Positions 36,560-46,283 of a DNA stretch of 64,000 nt are shown here, piece by piece. The stretch comes from Lachnospiraceae bacterium. Lineage in GTDB: Bacteria; Bacillota; Clostridia; Lachnospirales; Lachnospiraceae. The DNA lies in NCBI GenBank assembly GCA_017621815.1, contig JAGASK010000046.1, forward strand, positions 1 through 64,000. The letters are read 5' to 3'. The notes under the pieces were generated by a model. It saw only the letters and a list, made by a program, of their open reading frames with translations, was not told the DNA's origin and did no database searches. Both the position numbers and the translations under genes were made by a program. The first letter of the stretch is position 1, and the number at the start of each line of letters is the position of its first letter.

Positions 36560-37723
36560 CTAATAAAAAATATGTCCGCCTATCTGGATTCCGCTTAAGC
36601 CCTCTATCGGGGTTCTGAAAAACAGACAATTTCCCACCGTTGTTGCCCCCTTCATGGCTTCATCGGCCGCCTGATAACACGCCTGGGTGGCATGGCCTTC
36701 TGCAAGTGCCAGTGCAAGACGTCCGCTGGCTACCGGCGAAAACTGTTTATTTTGATAAATGACTCCCACCACCGTATCCGGAAAGACTGAACTCATTACA
36801 CGGTTCATAACAACTGCCCCCACTGCAACCTGTCCTGCATAAGGCTGGTTTCCCGCCTCACAGTAAATCAGATTTGCAAGAAGATATCTGTCACCGTCAG
36901 CAAAGGAGATTTCCGATATATTGCGCCAGGTTGACTGGGCTGCCAGCTGCGAAAGCCTTCTTTCTTCCTCCAGCTGCTTCTGCAGCTGTTCAATATTATT
37001 ATTCTGTTCCGCAAGCTGCTGCTCATAGGCAAGCATTTCCTGCTCTGCTGCCGAAATCTGATGCTGATAGCTGGAAATCTTTCCCGAGGTCTGGCTTACC
37101 AGTCCGGCTACGCGGCTCTGCTCCGCTTCCACCTTTACCTTTAACTCATCCAGGTCTTCCTTTTCCTGCTTAAGCCTTTCTTCCGTTTCTTCGATCCGGG
37201 TTCTGGTTTCCTGAAATTCTGTAAGCTTCTCCCGGTCATAGGAAGCAAGATTTTCTATATATTCACTACGGTTGAGCATGTCCGAGAAACTGCCAGAACT
37301 GAACAGCATTTCCAAAAGCAGGAAATCCCGCTTCTCATACATGAACTGAACACGCTTTTTCATAGCAGCATATTGAGCTTCCTCCACTGCCTTTGCTTCT
37401 TCCAGTTCCTTACCCGTCTGTTCAATTTCTTCTTCTTTTGCCTCAATCTTATCTTCCAGCTCTGCAAGATTATTGCTTACCTGCGTCAAATCATTGTTTA
37501 AACTGTTCAGCTGACCTTTAAGGCCTTCCGTCGTCTCCTGCAGATTATCCAGTTCCTGCTGCGTGGAATCGATTGCTTCTTCCGTTTTATCTCTTTCTTC
37601 TTTTGCCTGATTCAGCCTGTTTTCCGTATCTTTTACATCTGCATAAGCAGTTGTGGGAACGGCGCACAGCAGCAGGGCAACCGCCGTCAATATGGCAACA
37701 CGCTGCTTTCCTGCCTTTTTCAT
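36560..37723 (-). CDS. Secreted coiled-coil cell-wall hydrolase (SleB/Hydrolase_2 domain)
   Basis: About 387 residues from ATG 37723 (AGGTGAAGCGG in front); an ATG at 37750 overlaps the upp stop but has no site. The signal peptide ends at TTAYA, followed by about 230 residues of coiled coil of the PcsB/EnvC N-terminal type and a C-terminal Hydrolase_2 domain. That domain carries the catalytic Glu in LANLIYCEAGNQPYAGQVAV plus VVMNRV and NCLFFRTP, as in SleB/CwlJ lytic transglycosylase-like enzymes. It may act in septum splitting or spore germination. Confidence 0.88.
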   Translation of the reverse strand: MKKAGKQRVAILTAVALLLCAVPTTAYADVKDTENRLNQAKEERDKTEEAIDSTQQELDNLQETTEGLKGQLNSLNNDLTQVSNNLAELEDKIEAKEEEIEQTGKELEEAKAVEEAQYAAMKKRVQFMYEKRDFLLLEMLFSSGSFSDMLNRSEYIENLASYDREKLTEFQETRTRIEETEERLKQEKEDLDELKVKVEAEQSRVAGLVSQTSGKISSYQHQISAAEQEMLAYEQQLAEQNNNIEQLQKQLEEERRLSQLAAQSTWRNISEISFADGDRYLLANLIYCEAGNQPYAGQVAVGAVVMNRVMSSVFPDTVVGVIYQNKQFSPVASGRLALALAEGHATQACYQAADEAMKGATTVGNCLFFRTPIEGLSGIQIGGHIFY

Positions 37724-37749
37724 CCGCTTCACCTGCCTTTTCGACAGCA

Positions 37750-38379
37750 TTATTTAGTACCGAAAATTCTGTCGCCGGCATCTCCCAGCCCCGGCACTAT
37801 ATAACCATGATCATTTAATTTTTCATCCAATGCTCCGATATAAATATCCACATCAGGGTGATTCTCCTGCATAGCCTTTACCCCTTCCGGAGCTGCAATT
37901 ATGCACATAAAGTGTATATTCTTACAGCCTTTGTCCTTCAGCATCTGAATTGCGGCAACCGAAGAACCGCCTGTAGCAAGCATGGGATCCACTACAAAAA
38001 CTTCTCTTTCCGCGCAGTCAGCGGGAAGCTTGCAATAATACTCAACAGGTTTTAAGGTTTCAGGGTCACGGTAAAGACCGATATGCCCCACCTTAGCTGC
38101 CGGAATCAGATTAAGCATACCGTCTACCATTCCAAGACCAGCCCGGAGAATGGGCACGATTGCCATCTTCTTTCCTTTTAACTGTTTTACAGTCGTTTCA
38201 CAAATCGGAGTCTCTATTTTTACATCCGTAAGCTTTAAATCCCTGGTTGCTTCATAACAAATCAGCATGGCAATTTCGCCGATGGTCTGTCTGAAGTCCT
38301 TGGTACCTGTGTCTGTCCTTCTGATATAACCGATTTTGTGCTGAATCAGGGGATGATCCATAATTACTGTTCTTGCCAT
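37750..38379 (-). CDS. upp: Uracil phosphoribosyltransferase
   Basis: 209 residues. The PRPP site reads [16 protein letters not shown], and the uracil-binding [18 protein letters not shown] end is intact. It makes UMP from uracil in pyrimidine salvage. ATG 38379 follows GGAGGTAAAAAA. It is in line with rpiB and tsaC, the same grouping seen in many Firmicutes. Confidence 0.97.
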   Translation of the reverse strand: MARTVIMDHPLIQHKIGYIRRTDTGTKDFRQTIGEIAMLICYEATRDLKLTDVKIETPICETTVKQLKGKKMAIVPILRAGLGMVDGMLNLIPAAKVGHIGLYRDPETLKPVEYYCKLPADCAEREVFVVDPMLATGGSSVAAIQMLKDKGCKNIHFMCIIAAPEGVKAMQENHPDVDIYIGALDEKLNDHGYIVPGLGDAGDRIFGTK

Positions 38380-38435
38380 TTTTTTACCTCCGCATTTTAC
38401 TTTTTCTTTTATCTTTCCCGTTTTCCTGCAGTGTC

Positions 38436-38864
38436 CTACGCATCCAGCTTGGAAATTCTTCTGATATGATTCTCACCCTGCGAAAACTCCGTATCCAGAA
38501 ATGTATCTACAATCTCCATAGCCAGATTTTTTCCCGTAAAACCTCCGCCTAACGCCAGCATATTAGCATCATTATGCAGCCTTGTCATCTTAGCAAGATA
38601 AGCATCTGTGCACAGGGCGCAGCGCACTCCTTTTACTTTGTTGGCAGCAATGGAAATCCCGATTCCCGTAGTGCATATTACAATTCCTTTTTCACATGTT
38701 CCGTCCGCAACTGCCCGGGCTGCGGCATATCCGAAATCCGGATAATCGCAGGAACTTTTGTCAAAGCATCCGAAATCCTTATATTCAATGCCCCTTTCCT
38801 TTAAATGCTCAATAACCTGCATTTTTAAATCATACCCGCCATGGTCGCTTCCAAGTGCTATCAT
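38436..38864 (-). CDS. rpiB: Ribose-5-phosphate isomerase B
   Basis: About 142 residues from ATG 38864, directly behind [23 protein letters not shown], the catalytic Cys in [16 protein letters not shown] and [17 protein letters not shown] are the RpiB/LacAB signature. It interconverts ribose and ribulose 5-phosphate, supplying PRPP precursors for the downstream upp. Confidence 0.95.
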   Translation of the reverse strand: MIALGSDHGGYDLKMQVIEHLKERGIEYKDFGCFDKSSCDYPDFGYAAARAVADGTCEKGIVICTTGIGISIAANKVKGVRCALCTDAYLAKMTRLHNDANMLALGGGFTGKNLAMEIVDTFLDTEFSQGENHIRRISKLDA

Positions 38865-38908
38865 ATCCTTACCTCCACACATTTAGCTGATTTACTTTTA
38901 TCTAAATT

Positions 38909-39958
38909 TTATACCTGCACTACCTGATGGCCTGCTGCTTTCAGCAGCCGGTTCATAACAGCCTGTCCGATTCCCCTGTGGGGAAAAGACTCCGCAAACA
39001 TCACCTGCACCTCATCATCATCAAACTCCCTTAATATGCGGAACAAATGCTTTGCTGCAGCCTCCTCGTCCTCTCTTTTCCCTGCGCTCTTTACCTCATC
39101 GCCAAGATACCTTCCGGCAGTTTCATCCGCGGCAATCACGCCGGTTTTTATCCCGTCTTTTTTCAGGACGCCAATCTTTTCATTTATATATTTTATTACC
39201 TCTTCGGGCTCTCCCTCCACAATGGTGAGATTTCCCCTGGGTGCATAATGTCTGTATTTCATGCCGGGGGCTTTGGGCGCCTGCCCGGAGTTATTATCTA
39301 TAATCGTTTTGTCAACGTCTATCTGTCCGATTGCTTCCTTCAGCATAGCCTCTGTAATAAATCCGGGGCGCAGAATTGTAGGACAGCTTCCTGTCAAATC
39401 AATAATTGTGGATTCCAGGCCGATATTCACTTCTCCGCCGTCAATAATCATATCCACTCTGCCCTCAAGGTCCTCAATAACATATTTGGCAACCGTAGGG
39501 CTGGGCCTGCCGGAACGGTTCGCACTGGGAGCTGCTACATAACCTCCCGCTGCATCAATCAAAGCCTGCGCCGTCTTATGGGAAGGCATTCTGACTGCTA
39601 CTGTCTCAAGCCCTCCTGTAGTTGTAAGGGGCACAGCATCAGACTTATTAAAAATCATAGTGAGCGGTCCCGGCCAGTATTTCTCTGCCAGCAGATATGC
39701 CTCCTCCGGTATATAACTGACTATCCCTGCCAGTGCTTCCATATTGGTAATATGTACAATAAGCGGATTATCGGAGGGCCTGCCTTTTGCCTCATAAATT
39801 TTCGCAGAAGAACTTTCATTTAAAGCATCCCCGCCAAGTCCGTAAACGGTTTCCGTAGGAAAAGCCACCAGACCTCCCTGCTTTAAAATTTCTCCGGCTT
39901 TTCTTATGGCTTCCATATCTATATTATTTTCATCAATCCTGATAACTTCTGTCTTCAT
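38909..39958 (-). CDS. tsaC: L-threonylcarbamoyladenylate synthase (Sua5 type)
   Basis: 349 residues, hence the long Sua5 form: a YrdC domain (GGLVAFPTETVYGLGGDA, KGRPSDNPLIVH, ANRSGRPSPT) at 1-210 and the C-terminal Sua5 domain (240-349). It makes threonylcarbamoyl-AMP for the t6A modification of tRNAs reading ANN codons. ATG 39958, leftward, first of the tsaC-rpiB-upp group. Confidence 0.95.
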   Translation of the reverse strand: MKTEVIRIDENNIDMEAIRKAGEILKQGGLVAFPTETVYGLGGDALNESSSAKIYEAKGRPSDNPLIVHITNMEALAGIVSYIPEEAYLLAEKYWPGPLTMIFNKSDAVPLTTTGGLETVAVRMPSHKTAQALIDAAGGYVAAPSANRSGRPSPTVAKYVIEDLEGRVDMIIDGGEVNIGLESTIIDLTGSCPTILRPGFITEAMLKEAIGQIDVDKTIIDNNSGQAPKAPGMKYRHYAPRGNLTIVEGEPEEVIKYINEKIGVLKKDGIKTGVIAADETAGRYLGDEVKSAGKREDEEAAAKHLFRILREFDDDEVQVMFAESFPHRGIGQAVMNRLLKAAGHQVVQV

Positions 39959-40042
39959 TTTATGATTTCCCCAAGCCTGTTAACCATATATACTCTACCA
40001 TATTTTTCTCTGTTTGACTAGTAGCGCGGATTAACAAGAATC

Positions 40043-40747
40043 TTAATGTATATTAATATATTTCATTATGCCCATATGTATATTCCATGCCATTTTTTCC
40101 TGATAAAATGCAGTAACCAGTTTTTCCGCCTCTTCAGAATTTGACAAAAAACCGCACTCCACAATCACAATGGGTTTCGATGTCTTTTTCAGCAGATAAT
40201 AACTGTCATTTCCTTTAGCCTGTCTTTTATTTTCGGGATTCAGCACACGCAGCTGCTCCTGCAGGATTTCTGCAAGTTCTTTGCTTTTGTCGCTGGTCTG
40301 ATAATAAAAAACCTGGGCTCCTTTGACATACTCTTCATGATAACTGTTCTGATGAATGCTCACTACCAGCACAGGGTCAGCCGCTTCAATAATCTCAAGC
40401 CGTTTTTTCATGTCCTGTACCTTTTTATTGGAAGCATTTTCATCATACAGACCATTCTCATCCTCTCTTGTCATTACTACCTTAATATCTTCCGCTTCCA
40501 GAAACTTTTTTAAAATAATTGCTATCTGTAAATTAATATCTTTTTCCAATGCATTATTGATTCCCACTTTGCCGGGGTCAGACCCCCCATGTCCCGCATC
40601 TATTACCACGCAAATCTGTTTTTCGACCGGTGTCTGCACTTCTTTTGAAAACACAAAGGCTGCTCCCTCCCTCGACACAACAAACATGGAAAACAACAAA
40701 ATCCCTGCCATTACCAGTTTCAGAACTCTGTTTTGATTTTCTGTCAT
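40043..40747 (-). CDS. cwlD: N-acetylmuramoyl-L-alanine amidase, CwlD-like
   Basis: 234 residues: N-terminal signal/anchor (14-30) and an Amidase_3 domain with zinc ligands in VVIDAGHGGSDPG (His), NALEKDINL (Glu) and SIHQNSY (His) and the catalytic Glu in VIVECGFLSN. Size and single domain match CwlD, which prepares muramic-delta-lactam in spore cortex. Close to the YaaH-like gene, which acts on cortex fragments. Confidence 0.82.
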   Translation of the reverse strand: MTENQNRVLKLVMAGILLFSMFVVSREGAAFVFSKEVQTPVEKQICVVIDAGHGGSDPGKVGINNALEKDINLQIAIILKKFLEAEDIKVVMTREDENGLYDENASNKKVQDMKKRLEIIEAADPVLVVSIHQNSYHEEYVKGAQVFYYQTSDKSKELAEILQEQLRVLNPENKRQAKGNDSYYLLKKTSKPIVIVECGFLSNSEEAEKLVTAFYQEKMAWNIHMGIMKYINIH

Positions 40748-40792
40748 AGGTATCCTGCCGCATTTAATTTCATAATATATTTATGAAAAAAC

Positions 40793-40815
40793 AGCTGTGG
40801 GTATAACCCACAGCT
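40793..40815 (-). terminator. Terminator of GH18 gene
   Basis: AGCTGTGGG stem (40793-40801 with 40807-40815), then GTTTTTTC on the minus strand, 31 bp after the GH18 stop. Confidence 0.88.
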
Positions 40816-40845
40816 TATCCTTAAATCCAAATAATTCCCATTGCT

Positions 40846-42543
40846 TTACTGATTCAGATAATTCACAATTTCATCCCAGATTTCCGGCTTTTCAAATCCC
40901 AGCCTCCAGCTGGCCACACCGGCAATTCCGTACTTTTCCATGATGTTAAGTTTTACCTGAATTGATTTTTCATCTTCAAGCCACACCTGATACAGCGTAT
41001 CTCCTGATGTGTATTCTCCGTAATTCTGACAGGTCGCATCATCCCATTCCACCTCAATATTATGAGCTGCCACGTATTCCTCTGCCACAGCCATGCCGAC
41101 TGCCTGGCTGCTGATGCTGCTGCCTGTAGTTTCCCATATTCTGGTATAAAAGGGAACTGCATTAATTACCTTATTCGCCGGAACCTGTTCCACGGTCCTG
41201 GCAATTCCTTCCTCCACGTAATCGATGGAAGCAACACTGCCTGCCACTTCGCTTCCCGCATAATGTTCATCATATCCCATAATAATAACATAATCGGCTA
41301 CAATGCCCTGTTCCCTCCGGTCATAATGGTCCGTATAACCGGTAGGCACATAATTATCCACGGAAAGTACAATGCCATGTTCCCTGCAGGGAATGGAAAG
41401 TTCTCTGATAAACTCAATATAGTGCTCCCCGCAATCCATGCTGATTTGCTCAAAATCCACATTAATGCCGTCAATGCCATATTCCAGAACCGTATTGATT
41501 AAATTATCAATCAGCTGTGTTCTCGTAGCTGTAGAAGATAAAATGGCATACATATCGATGCTGTTTTTATATTCAATATTTTCTATCAGTGCCCATACCT
41601 CAAGTCCCATATCATGGGCCTTATTCACATATTCCGATGTGGCAAAGCTTGTAAATCCGCCATTGTTATCCGAAAGCTTAAACCATGTGGGCGAAATAAC
41701 ATTCAGCCCCTTTGTATTTGCAGTTACGCTGCCAAGGGTATCATTGCCCGCAACGCCGGCTATTACATGCCACCCCAGATTAATTTTATAATCTCTTGTT
41801 ACGCTGGTATACTCAGGTTCTTCATAATCCGTTACCGGAATAGGCTGTTCGCTCCTTATATCCGACAATCTCTTGTTTTCCACATATCCTATTACGGAAT
41901 CTGATGTCTTTACCTTGCTCCAGGTTTCCATTTGCTCCAGTACAGTAACCTTTTCGCCCTGCTGCACATCCTCAAGGATTTCGCTTTTTACGCCGCCCCT
42001 GATTCTGACTGCCGTATTCTTTTTGATTTCCGAAACCTGAATTTCATCCCAGGAAGTATCTATCTGGAGACGGTTAGGCTCTGTAAACGCTTCGCAGGAA
42101 AAATTTGTATACTGCTTCACATAATCAACTGCCACATACAGCGTATCTTCTTCATACCTGGCAATCACATATCCCAAATCTTCACTGCCGTTTTTGCTTT
42201 CCTTCACCGTACTGCCGGTATTTGTTTTCACAATATCATCCGGAAGAGTATATAACAGCAGATTTTCGTTTTTATCCTCATAAAATCTGTCATTAAAATA
42301 TTTATGGACAGTAGATAAATCCAGATAATAAACTCCGTCTATCAATCTGGCACGTTCTTCTATCATTTCATTTCCAAGAATTATGGCGGTATCTTCCTGT
42401 GAACTGATTTGAAAATAATCATTCAAATCCGCCCTTTCCCTGGAATAGGAATATCTTTCTATCAATTTAGCCCCAATACTGACGCATCCTATAATTATAA
42501 TAAGGACGATTGCAACTAATATGGGAATGATTTTTTTCTTCAT
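40846..42543 (-). CDS. GH18 family glycosidase with SH3b domain (YaaH/SleL-like)
   Basis: 565 residues: N-terminal membrane anchor (4-24), a region resembling a copper-amine-oxidase-type/beta domain (55-160), an SH3b-like domain (165-230, VRIRGGVKSEILEDVQQGEKVTV) and GH18 from about 255. The catalytic motif DGINVDFE is at 358-365 with E365 as acid. Such enzymes cleave N-acetylglucosaminyl bonds; in spore formers YaaH/SleL degrade cortex fragments. Its own promoter and terminator make it monocistronic. Confidence 0.88.
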   Translation of the reverse strand: MKKKIIPILVAIVLIIIIGCVSIGAKLIERYSYSRERADLNDYFQISSQEDTAIILGNEMIEERARLIDGVYYLDLSTVHKYFNDRFYEDKNENLLLYTLPDDIVKTNTGSTVKESKNGSEDLGYVIARYEEDTLYVAVDYVKQYTNFSCEAFTEPNRLQIDTSWDEIQVSEIKKNTAVRIRGGVKSEILEDVQQGEKVTVLEQMETWSKVKTSDSVIGYVENKRLSDIRSEQPIPVTDYEEPEYTSVTRDYKINLGWHVIAGVAGNDTLGSVTANTKGLNVISPTWFKLSDNNGGFTSFATSEYVNKAHDMGLEVWALIENIEYKNSIDMYAILSSTATRTQLIDNLINTVLEYGIDGINVDFEQISMDCGEHYIEFIRELSIPCREHGIVLSVDNYVPTGYTDHYDRREQGIVADYVIIMGYDEHYAGSEVAGSVASIDYVEEGIARTVEQVPANKVINAVPFYTRIWETTGSSISSQAVGMAVAEEYVAAHNIEVEWDDATCQNYGEYTSGDTLYQVWLEDEKSIQVKLNIMEKYGIAGVASWRLGFEKPEIWDEIVNYLNQ

Positions 42544-42569
42544 ATGTAAGTTTCCTCCAATCGTCCTTT

Positions 42570-42598
42570 ATTATAACAGACTATTTCCATACCGTCAT
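42570..42598 (-). promoter_or_regulatory. Promoter of GH18 gene
   Basis: Minus strand ATGACG (42593-42598), 17 bp, TATAAT (42570-42575); the transcript start is about 20 bp before the GGAGG site. Confidence 0.55.
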
Positions 42599-42623
42599 TA
42601 TCATTTTTTGACTTTTTATTACT

Positions 42624-42707
42624 TTCCGGCAGCTGCTTTTTTGTTTATGCTTGTCAAATATGGGGGTATGCTTACGCGCAGATAAATAATTTCTGCTGCT
42701 GCCGGAA
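42624..42707. repeat. Inverted repeat with 64-bp loop
   Basis: TTCCGGCAGC (42624-42633) is exactly complementary to GCTGCCGGAA (42698-42707). The loop contains a T-tract and AAATATGGGGGTATGC. It lies just after the hypothetical gene at 42723 and may be its terminator or a structured element. Confidence 0.45.
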
Positions 42708-42722
42708 TTTTCAGATAGGGGC

Positions 42723-42941
42723 TTATTTCAGAGAAATCCTGTCATACCTGATTTCTTTTATTCTTCCCTCTTTATCGGTTATGTAATCAGGCATATACAA
42801 AGTATCTTCATTAACACAATTTTTTTCAATATTTTCCGAAGTGGTCGGTGTACCATTAAGATAAAGCCTGATTCCCGCTTTTTCCCATTTTTGCAGCTGC
42901 TGCCTGAGGGAATCTGAATCTCTTTCGCTTTTGTCAGTCAT
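42723..42941 (-). CDS. Small hypothetical protein
   Basis: 72 residues from ATG 42941, directly behind GGGAGAAAAT; an ATG at 42953 is also in frame. Helical charged N-terminus (LRQQLQKWEKAGIRLYLNG) and an acidic loop ending YMPDYITDKEGRIKEIRYDRI. No membrane segment or known motif. Monocistronic; flanked on the right by a 738-bp gap. Family not recognised. Confidence 0.6.
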   Translation of the reverse strand: MTDKSERDSDSLRQQLQKWEKAGIRLYLNGTPTTSENIEKNCVNEDTLYMPDYITDKEGRIKEIRYDRISLK

Positions 42942-43210
42942 ATTTTCTCCCATCCGTTTTAAGTTTTAAATTTTCAAACAGCCAAAAGAAGCCGTGATAT
43001 GTTATGTCGGAAAATAAACCTTAAAACTGATTATAGTTTTTTTGTTTCATGACGATAATAAAACAGTAGAGATGCCGGATATGTATCAAAATTAAATTTA
43101 CCGCTTGCGAATTTTCAAAGTGAATTATAAGGTGAAAACCTATGTGGAATTTTCGCGACAGACACTTAAGCCTGTTAGACTGCCTTCTTAAAAATTATTT
43201 GTGATTATCA

Positions 43211-43285
43211 ACAACAGAAAACTCTCTTTACAAATTTTCTATTGTCCTGAACAATGGAAAGCACGCTTTGCGAACTTTCTATTGT
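43211..43285. repeat. 35-bp dispersed palindrome, two tandem copies
   Basis: 43251-43285 has arms ACAATGGAAAG and CTTTCTATTGT around the CACGCTTTGCGAA centre. 43211-43245 is a degraded copy with arms ACAACAGAAAA and TTTTCTATTGT. They are 5 bp apart, the only tandem pair of the family in the window. Confidence 0.75.
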
Positions 43286-43583
43286 CTTGAATTATAAGCA
43301 GCGGTTCAGCTGCTATTATTAAAGAAGGGGTAGATTGATGCTCCTTACGGAAACATCAACTGAAAAATAATTTTGCTTAAAATAAATATAACTGTAATGT
43401 TATAACCTCATGCCTCCTCCTGATACTGATTTACCCGGAGACATCTCATGAAGCTATAATAGTATAAATTACCAATTTTTGCAAGTGTTTTTATATAATT
43501 TTTATATATTTTTCATAAACCCGGTTATCTCCACTTATAATATGGAAGATTATTAATTTTTTTTAAACACTTTACCTGTCCTA

Positions 43584-43610
43584 TTGACTTAAATTCACGC
43601 AAAGTATAAT
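43584..43610 (+). promoter_or_regulatory. Possible mecA promoter
   Basis: TTGACT (43584-43589) and TATAAT (43605-43610) with a short 15-bp spacer, 80 bp ahead of mecA. Confidence 0.4.
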
Positions 43611-43691
43611 ATAACTTATCATAAGGAAATGTTGAATTTATTGTAACCAAACGACAGGATAACAGTATCTTAATAGTAAGGATGTGATAAA

Positions 43692-44492
43692 ATGAAAATA
43701 GAAAAAGTAAACGATCATCAGATTCGCTGTACCCTTACCAGAGAGGACCTGGCTGACAGAGAATTAAAGCTCAGCGAACTTGCTTACGGTACCGAAAAGG
43801 CGAAAGATTTGTTCCGTGACATGATGCAGCAGGCGTCTTTTGAATTTGGATTTGAAGCGGAAGATATTCCGTTAATGATAGAGGCTATTCCGTTAAATTC
43901 CGAATGCATTGTTCTGATTATCACCAAAGTAGAGGACCCAGAGGAATTGGATACCCGTTTTTCAAAATTTGCCCCTTCTGTTCACGAGGACAGGGAAACC
44001 GTGGATGATGTGTTGGATTCCATTGCCGATGGTGCCGATGATGTACTTGATTTATTCAAAAAAATCCAGAATAAGCATGCCTCTTCTGAAAGCTCAGAAA
44101 CAGACAACGCCCATGCACAGTCTGCTGAATCCCTGGAAGAAACAAGACGTTCCTTTAAGAATGCCTTACAGAAGAAGCTGAGTGATGCTTCTGCAGCAAT
44201 GGAACTGACCAAAATATATATGTTCCAATCTCTCCACGAAGTCATGATGCTGTCCCGGATTCTTTCCGGTTACTATGAAGGCAGGAATTCCCTGTACAGG
44301 AAAGCAGATGGTTCTTATATTCTGGTTCTCTCCAAAAGCGGACACACGCCGGCGGAATTTAACAAAATCTGCAATATTCTTTCCGAATATGGCAATTCAT
44401 CAAAATCGGTTCCCGCTTCGGAAGCGTATCTGGAAGAACATTTTGAACCGATTATTAAAGATGCCGCATTACAATCTTTATGCCGCATATAA
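43692..44492 (+). CDS. mecA: MecA-family adaptor protein
   Basis: 266 residues. The N-terminal substrate-binding part (MKIEKVNDHQIRCTLTREDLADRELKLSELAYGTEKAKDLFRDMM in pattern) and the C-terminal ClpC-binding domain (SLHEVMMLSRILSGYYEGRNSLYRKADGSYILVL in pattern) are separated by an acidic linker rich in Ser and Asp at about 95-160. MecA delivers proteins to ClpC-ClpP in Firmicutes. ATG 43692 follows TAAGGATGTGATAAA. Monocistronic, with a strong terminator. Confidence 0.92.
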   Translation: MKIEKVNDHQIRCTLTREDLADRELKLSELAYGTEKAKDLFRDMMQQASFEFGFEAEDIPLMIEAIPLNSECIVLIITKVEDPEELDTRFSKFAPSVHEDRETVDDVLDSIADGADDVLDLFKKIQNKHASSESSETDNAHAQSAESLEETRRSFKNALQKKLSDASAAMELTKIYMFQSLHEVMMLSRILSGYYEGRNSLYRKADGSYILVLSKSGHTPAEFNKICNILSEYGNSSKSVPASEAYLEEHFEPIIKDAALQSLCRI

Positions 44493-44544
44493 CAGGCAGC
44501 AAACTAAATTTTATTTTTGTACCATATAAGCCATAACTGCGGCC

Positions 44545-44580
44545 GCACATATCAGAGCATTCTGATATGTGCGTTTTTTT
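44545..44580 (+). terminator. Terminator of mecA
   Basis: GCACATATCAGA (44545-44556) pairs perfectly with TCTGATATGTGC (44561-44572), followed by GTTTTTTT. Confidence 0.9.
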
Positions 44581-44602
44581 GTGTAAAATATACCGAAATT
44601 AC

Positions 44603-44631
44603 TTGGTTTTTGTCACATCTGATGATAGAAT
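44603..44631 (+). promoter_or_regulatory. Promoter of nhaC
   Basis: TTGGTT (44603-44608) and TAGAAT (44626-44631) with 17-bp spacing; leader about 65 nt. Confidence 0.6.
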
Positions 44632-44703
44632 GATGAAATAGGCCGTCAGAATTTCTTTCTGAAGCCCAAAATATTACTAAACCATCACAGAAGGGAAAAA
44701 TTT

Positions 44704-46212
44704 ATGGACATGTATGCAACATTCTGGGCTCTCGTTCCGCCCATCGTAGCCATTGTACTGGCTTTAATCACAAAGGAGGTTTACAGTTCCTTATTTATCG
44801 GCATTGTAGTCGGCGGACTGTTTTTCTCCGGATTTTCCTTTGAAGGAACTCTTACACACATTTTTAATGACGGATTTGTTGCCGTTCTTTCAGATCCCTA
44901 CAATGTGGGAATCATTATTTTTCTGGTTATTTTAGGCGCCATGGTAAGCCTGATGAACCGTGCAGGCGGAAGTGCCGCTTTCGGGCGATTTGCCAGAGAA
45001 AAAATTAAAACCCGCGCCGGTGCACAGCTTGCTACCGTTGCCCTGGGCGTGCTGATTTTCATTGATGACTATTTCAACTGCCTTACAGTAGGAAGCGTAA
45101 TGCGCCCGGTTACAGATGAGCATAAGGTTTCACGTGCCAAGCTTGCTTATCTGATTGATGCCACCGCTGCTCCTGTCTGCATTATTGCTCCCATCTCTTC
45201 CTGGGCAGCTGCAGTATCGGGATTTGTTGAAGGAGAAGACGGCTTTTCCATTTTTATCAGTGCTATTCCTTATAACTTCTATGCGCTTCTGACTATTGTC
45301 ATGATGATTGGCCTGATTATAATGAACGTAGATTTCGGTCCTATGAAAAAATATGAAGCAAATGCACTTAAAGGTGATTTGTTTTCTGATGATGACAGCG
45401 TTCAGACTGATGATACACCTGCTGATGCAAAGGGCAGGGTCATTGACTTGATTATCCCTATCCTCACTTTGATTATCTGCTGTGTTATCGGCATGATTTA
45501 TACCGGCGGCTTTTTTGAAGGTGCGGACTTTGTTACTGCTTTTTCCAATTCCGATGCTTCCGTCGGTCTGGCACTTGGCAGTATATGTGCTATGCTGATT
45601 ACTATCATTATCTATTTGCTGCGCAGAGTGCTCACTTTCAGCGAATGTATGGAATGTCTTCCTTCCGGTTTTAAGGCGATGGTTCCTGCTATCCTGATTC
45701 TTACCTTTGCATGGACTTTAAAGGCTATGACTGACAGCCTGGGTGCCAAGGAATTTGTTGCTGCCGCCATGGAACAAAGCGCAGGTTCTCTTATGAATTT
45801 TCTTCCTGCCATTATTTTCCTTGTTGGCTGCTTCCTTGCTTTTTCTACCGGAACCTCATGGGGCACCTTTGGTATTCTGATTCCTATTGTAGTTGCCGTA
45901 TTCTCCGGAAGCAATCATGAATTAATGATTATCTCCATTTCTGCCTGCATGGCAGGCGCTGTATGCGGCGACCACTGTTCTCCCATTTCGGATACCACCA
46001 TTATGGCCAGTGCGGGAGCCCAGTGCAAGCATGTAAACCATGTTACCACCCAGCTGCCCTATGCACTGATTGTGGCAGCAATCTCCTTTGTTACCTATTT
46101 AGTTGCAGGTTTTGCCCAAAATGCCTTTATTTCACTTCCAATCGGAATCCTGCTTCTTCTTATCGCCCTTGTTGTGATAAAAAAGCTTGCTTCTGACAAA
46201 GCGGAAATTTAG
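44704..46212 (+). CDS. nhaC: Na+/H+ antiporter, NhaC family
   Basis: 502 residues, about twelve membrane helices. GVLIFIDDYFNCLTVGSVMRP and GTSWGTFGILIPI, with CGDHCSPISDTTIMAS further on, are signatures of the NhaC ion transporter superfamily, with the paired Asp of IDDYFN likely in ion exchange. Together with the Na+-type ATP synthase it would link sodium and proton gradients. A substrate/ion antiporter role such as malate-lactate (MleN) is possible within the same family. Confidence 0.88.
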   Translation: MDMYATFWALVPPIVAIVLALITKEVYSSLFIGIVVGGLFFSGFSFEGTLTHIFNDGFVAVLSDPYNVGIIIFLVILGAMVSLMNRAGGSAAFGRFAREKIKTRAGAQLATVALGVLIFIDDYFNCLTVGSVMRPVTDEHKVSRAKLAYLIDATAAPVCIIAPISSWAAAVSGFVEGEDGFSIFISAIPYNFYALLTIVMMIGLIIMNVDFGPMKKYEANALKGDLFSDDDSVQTDDTPADAKGRVIDLIIPILTLIICCVIGMIYTGGFFEGADFVTAFSNSDASVGLALGSICAMLITIIIYLLRRVLTFSECMECLPSGFKAMVPAILILTFAWTLKAMTDSLGAKEFVAAAMEQSAGSLMNFLPAIIFLVGCFLAFSTGTSWGTFGILIPIVVAVFSGSNHELMIISISACMAGAVCGDHCSPISDTTIMASAGAQCKHVNHVTTQLPYALIVAAISFVTYLVAGFAQNAFISLPIGILLLLIALVVIKKLASDKAEI

Positions 46213-46220
46213 TGTTATCA

Positions 46221-46259
46221 AAAGACCCCTGCTTCACCGTGTGTGAGTCAGGGGCCTTT
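46221..46259. terminator. Bidirectional terminator between nhaC and DUF1858 gene
   Basis: AAAGACCCCTG (46221-46231) with CAGGGGCCTTT (46249-46259), followed by CTTTT; the stem has one mismatch. Confidence 0.8.
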
Positions 46260-46283
46260 CTTTTATAACCGCTTAATATTCTT

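Larger units (their letters stand above)
42942..43691. other. Long intergenic region upstream of mecA
   Basis: About 740 bp without a credible gene. It holds two adjacent copies of the 35-bp palindrome (43211-43285), small hairpins (AGCAGC/GCTGCT near 43298-43315; TTGATG/CATCAA near 43335-43361) and AT-rich DNA with TATAAT boxes near 43536 and 43605. A small RNA is possible, but nothing matches a family I know. Confidence 0.5.
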
